Below are positions 6,128-6,214 of a DNA stretch of 6,214 nucleotides, piece after piece. Position 1 is the first letter of the stretch. Every line of letters begins with the position of its first letter. This DNA is from Methanobacteriota archaeon. Its GTDB lineage: Archaea; Thermoplasmatota; Thermoplasmata; RBG-16-68-12. The translations under genes and the position numbers were made by a program. The stretch lies in NCBI GenBank assembly GCA_005878415.1, contig VBMM01000121.1:1-6214 (forward strand). The letters are read 5' to 3'. The notes below the pieces were generated by a model. The model searched no databases and was not told the origin of the DNA. It saw only the letters and a list, made by a program, of their open reading frames with translations.

Positions 6128-6214
6128 TTACATTTCGTTCGGTGCCTTCAACCCGAGGCACTCGAGCGCGTTGCGGAGGACGACCCGGGAGCCGTCGACG
6201 AGGGCGATCCGCGC
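6128..6214 (-). CDS. argS: Arginyl-tRNA synthetase, C-terminal end only (cut by right edge)
   Basis: The last 28 codons plus TAA (6130-6128) of a minus-strand gene whose body lies outside the window. It reads ARIALVDGSRVVLRNALECL then GLKAPNEM and the stop. This matches the end of the class I arginyl-tRNA synthetase anticodon-binding (DALR) domain, where RLxLVxAxxxVLxNxLxLLGIxAPExM is the near-invariant C-terminus. The enzyme charges tRNA-Arg with arginine in the cytoplasm. It converges on the surface-protein gene with a 37-base gap. The call rests on a short but very characteristic tail. Confidence 0.85.
   Translation of the reverse strand, partial: ARIALVDGSRVVLRNALECLGLKAPNEM

Overview
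The window looks like a GC-rich archaeal chromosome segment, most plausibly from a member of the Thermoplasmatota (inference). The signs are: box A (TATA-like) elements 20-30 bases before likely transcription starts, short or absent leaders, a small DUF6015-like protein, an archaeal-type protein-isoaspartate methyltransferase, and a large secreted N-glycosylation-rich PKD protein with a C-terminal membrane anchor. I see no mobile element, CRISPR array, tRNA or rRNA. Apart from one frameshift this reads as an ordinary housekeeping and surface-protein region.

Layout, left to right. Positions 1-382 (minus strand) hold two small genes in tandem: a 52-residue protein of unknown function with a GTG start, and, 26 bases downstream, a proline-rich protein with a treble-cysteine zinc-ribbon start that runs off the left edge. 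Positions 383-566 are a divergent promoter region. At 567-923 (plus) is a DUF6015-like protein that meets pcm (925-1590, minus) tail to tail with one base between the stop codons. Upstream of pcm on the same strand is a 421-residue SLC13/ArsB-type ion transporter (1630-2895). Positions 2896-3061 form a second divergent promoter region with one obvious box A, readable on both strands. From 3062 to 6090 (plus) runs a surface protein of about 1009 residues whose frame is broken by an apparent one-base deletion near 4825. It has a signal peptide, three carboxypeptidase-regulatory-like beta-sandwiches, a degenerate EF-hand-like loop, a PKD domain, a CARDB/APHP-like domain, a membrane segment and a basic tail. 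Thirty-seven bases later, convergent, lies the 3' end of argS (minus), cut by the right edge.

Functionally the genes are not an obvious pathway. pcm (repair of aged proteins) and argS are housekeeping genes. The transporter and surface protein share an upstream region and both act at the cell envelope, but a joint function is not shown by the sequence.
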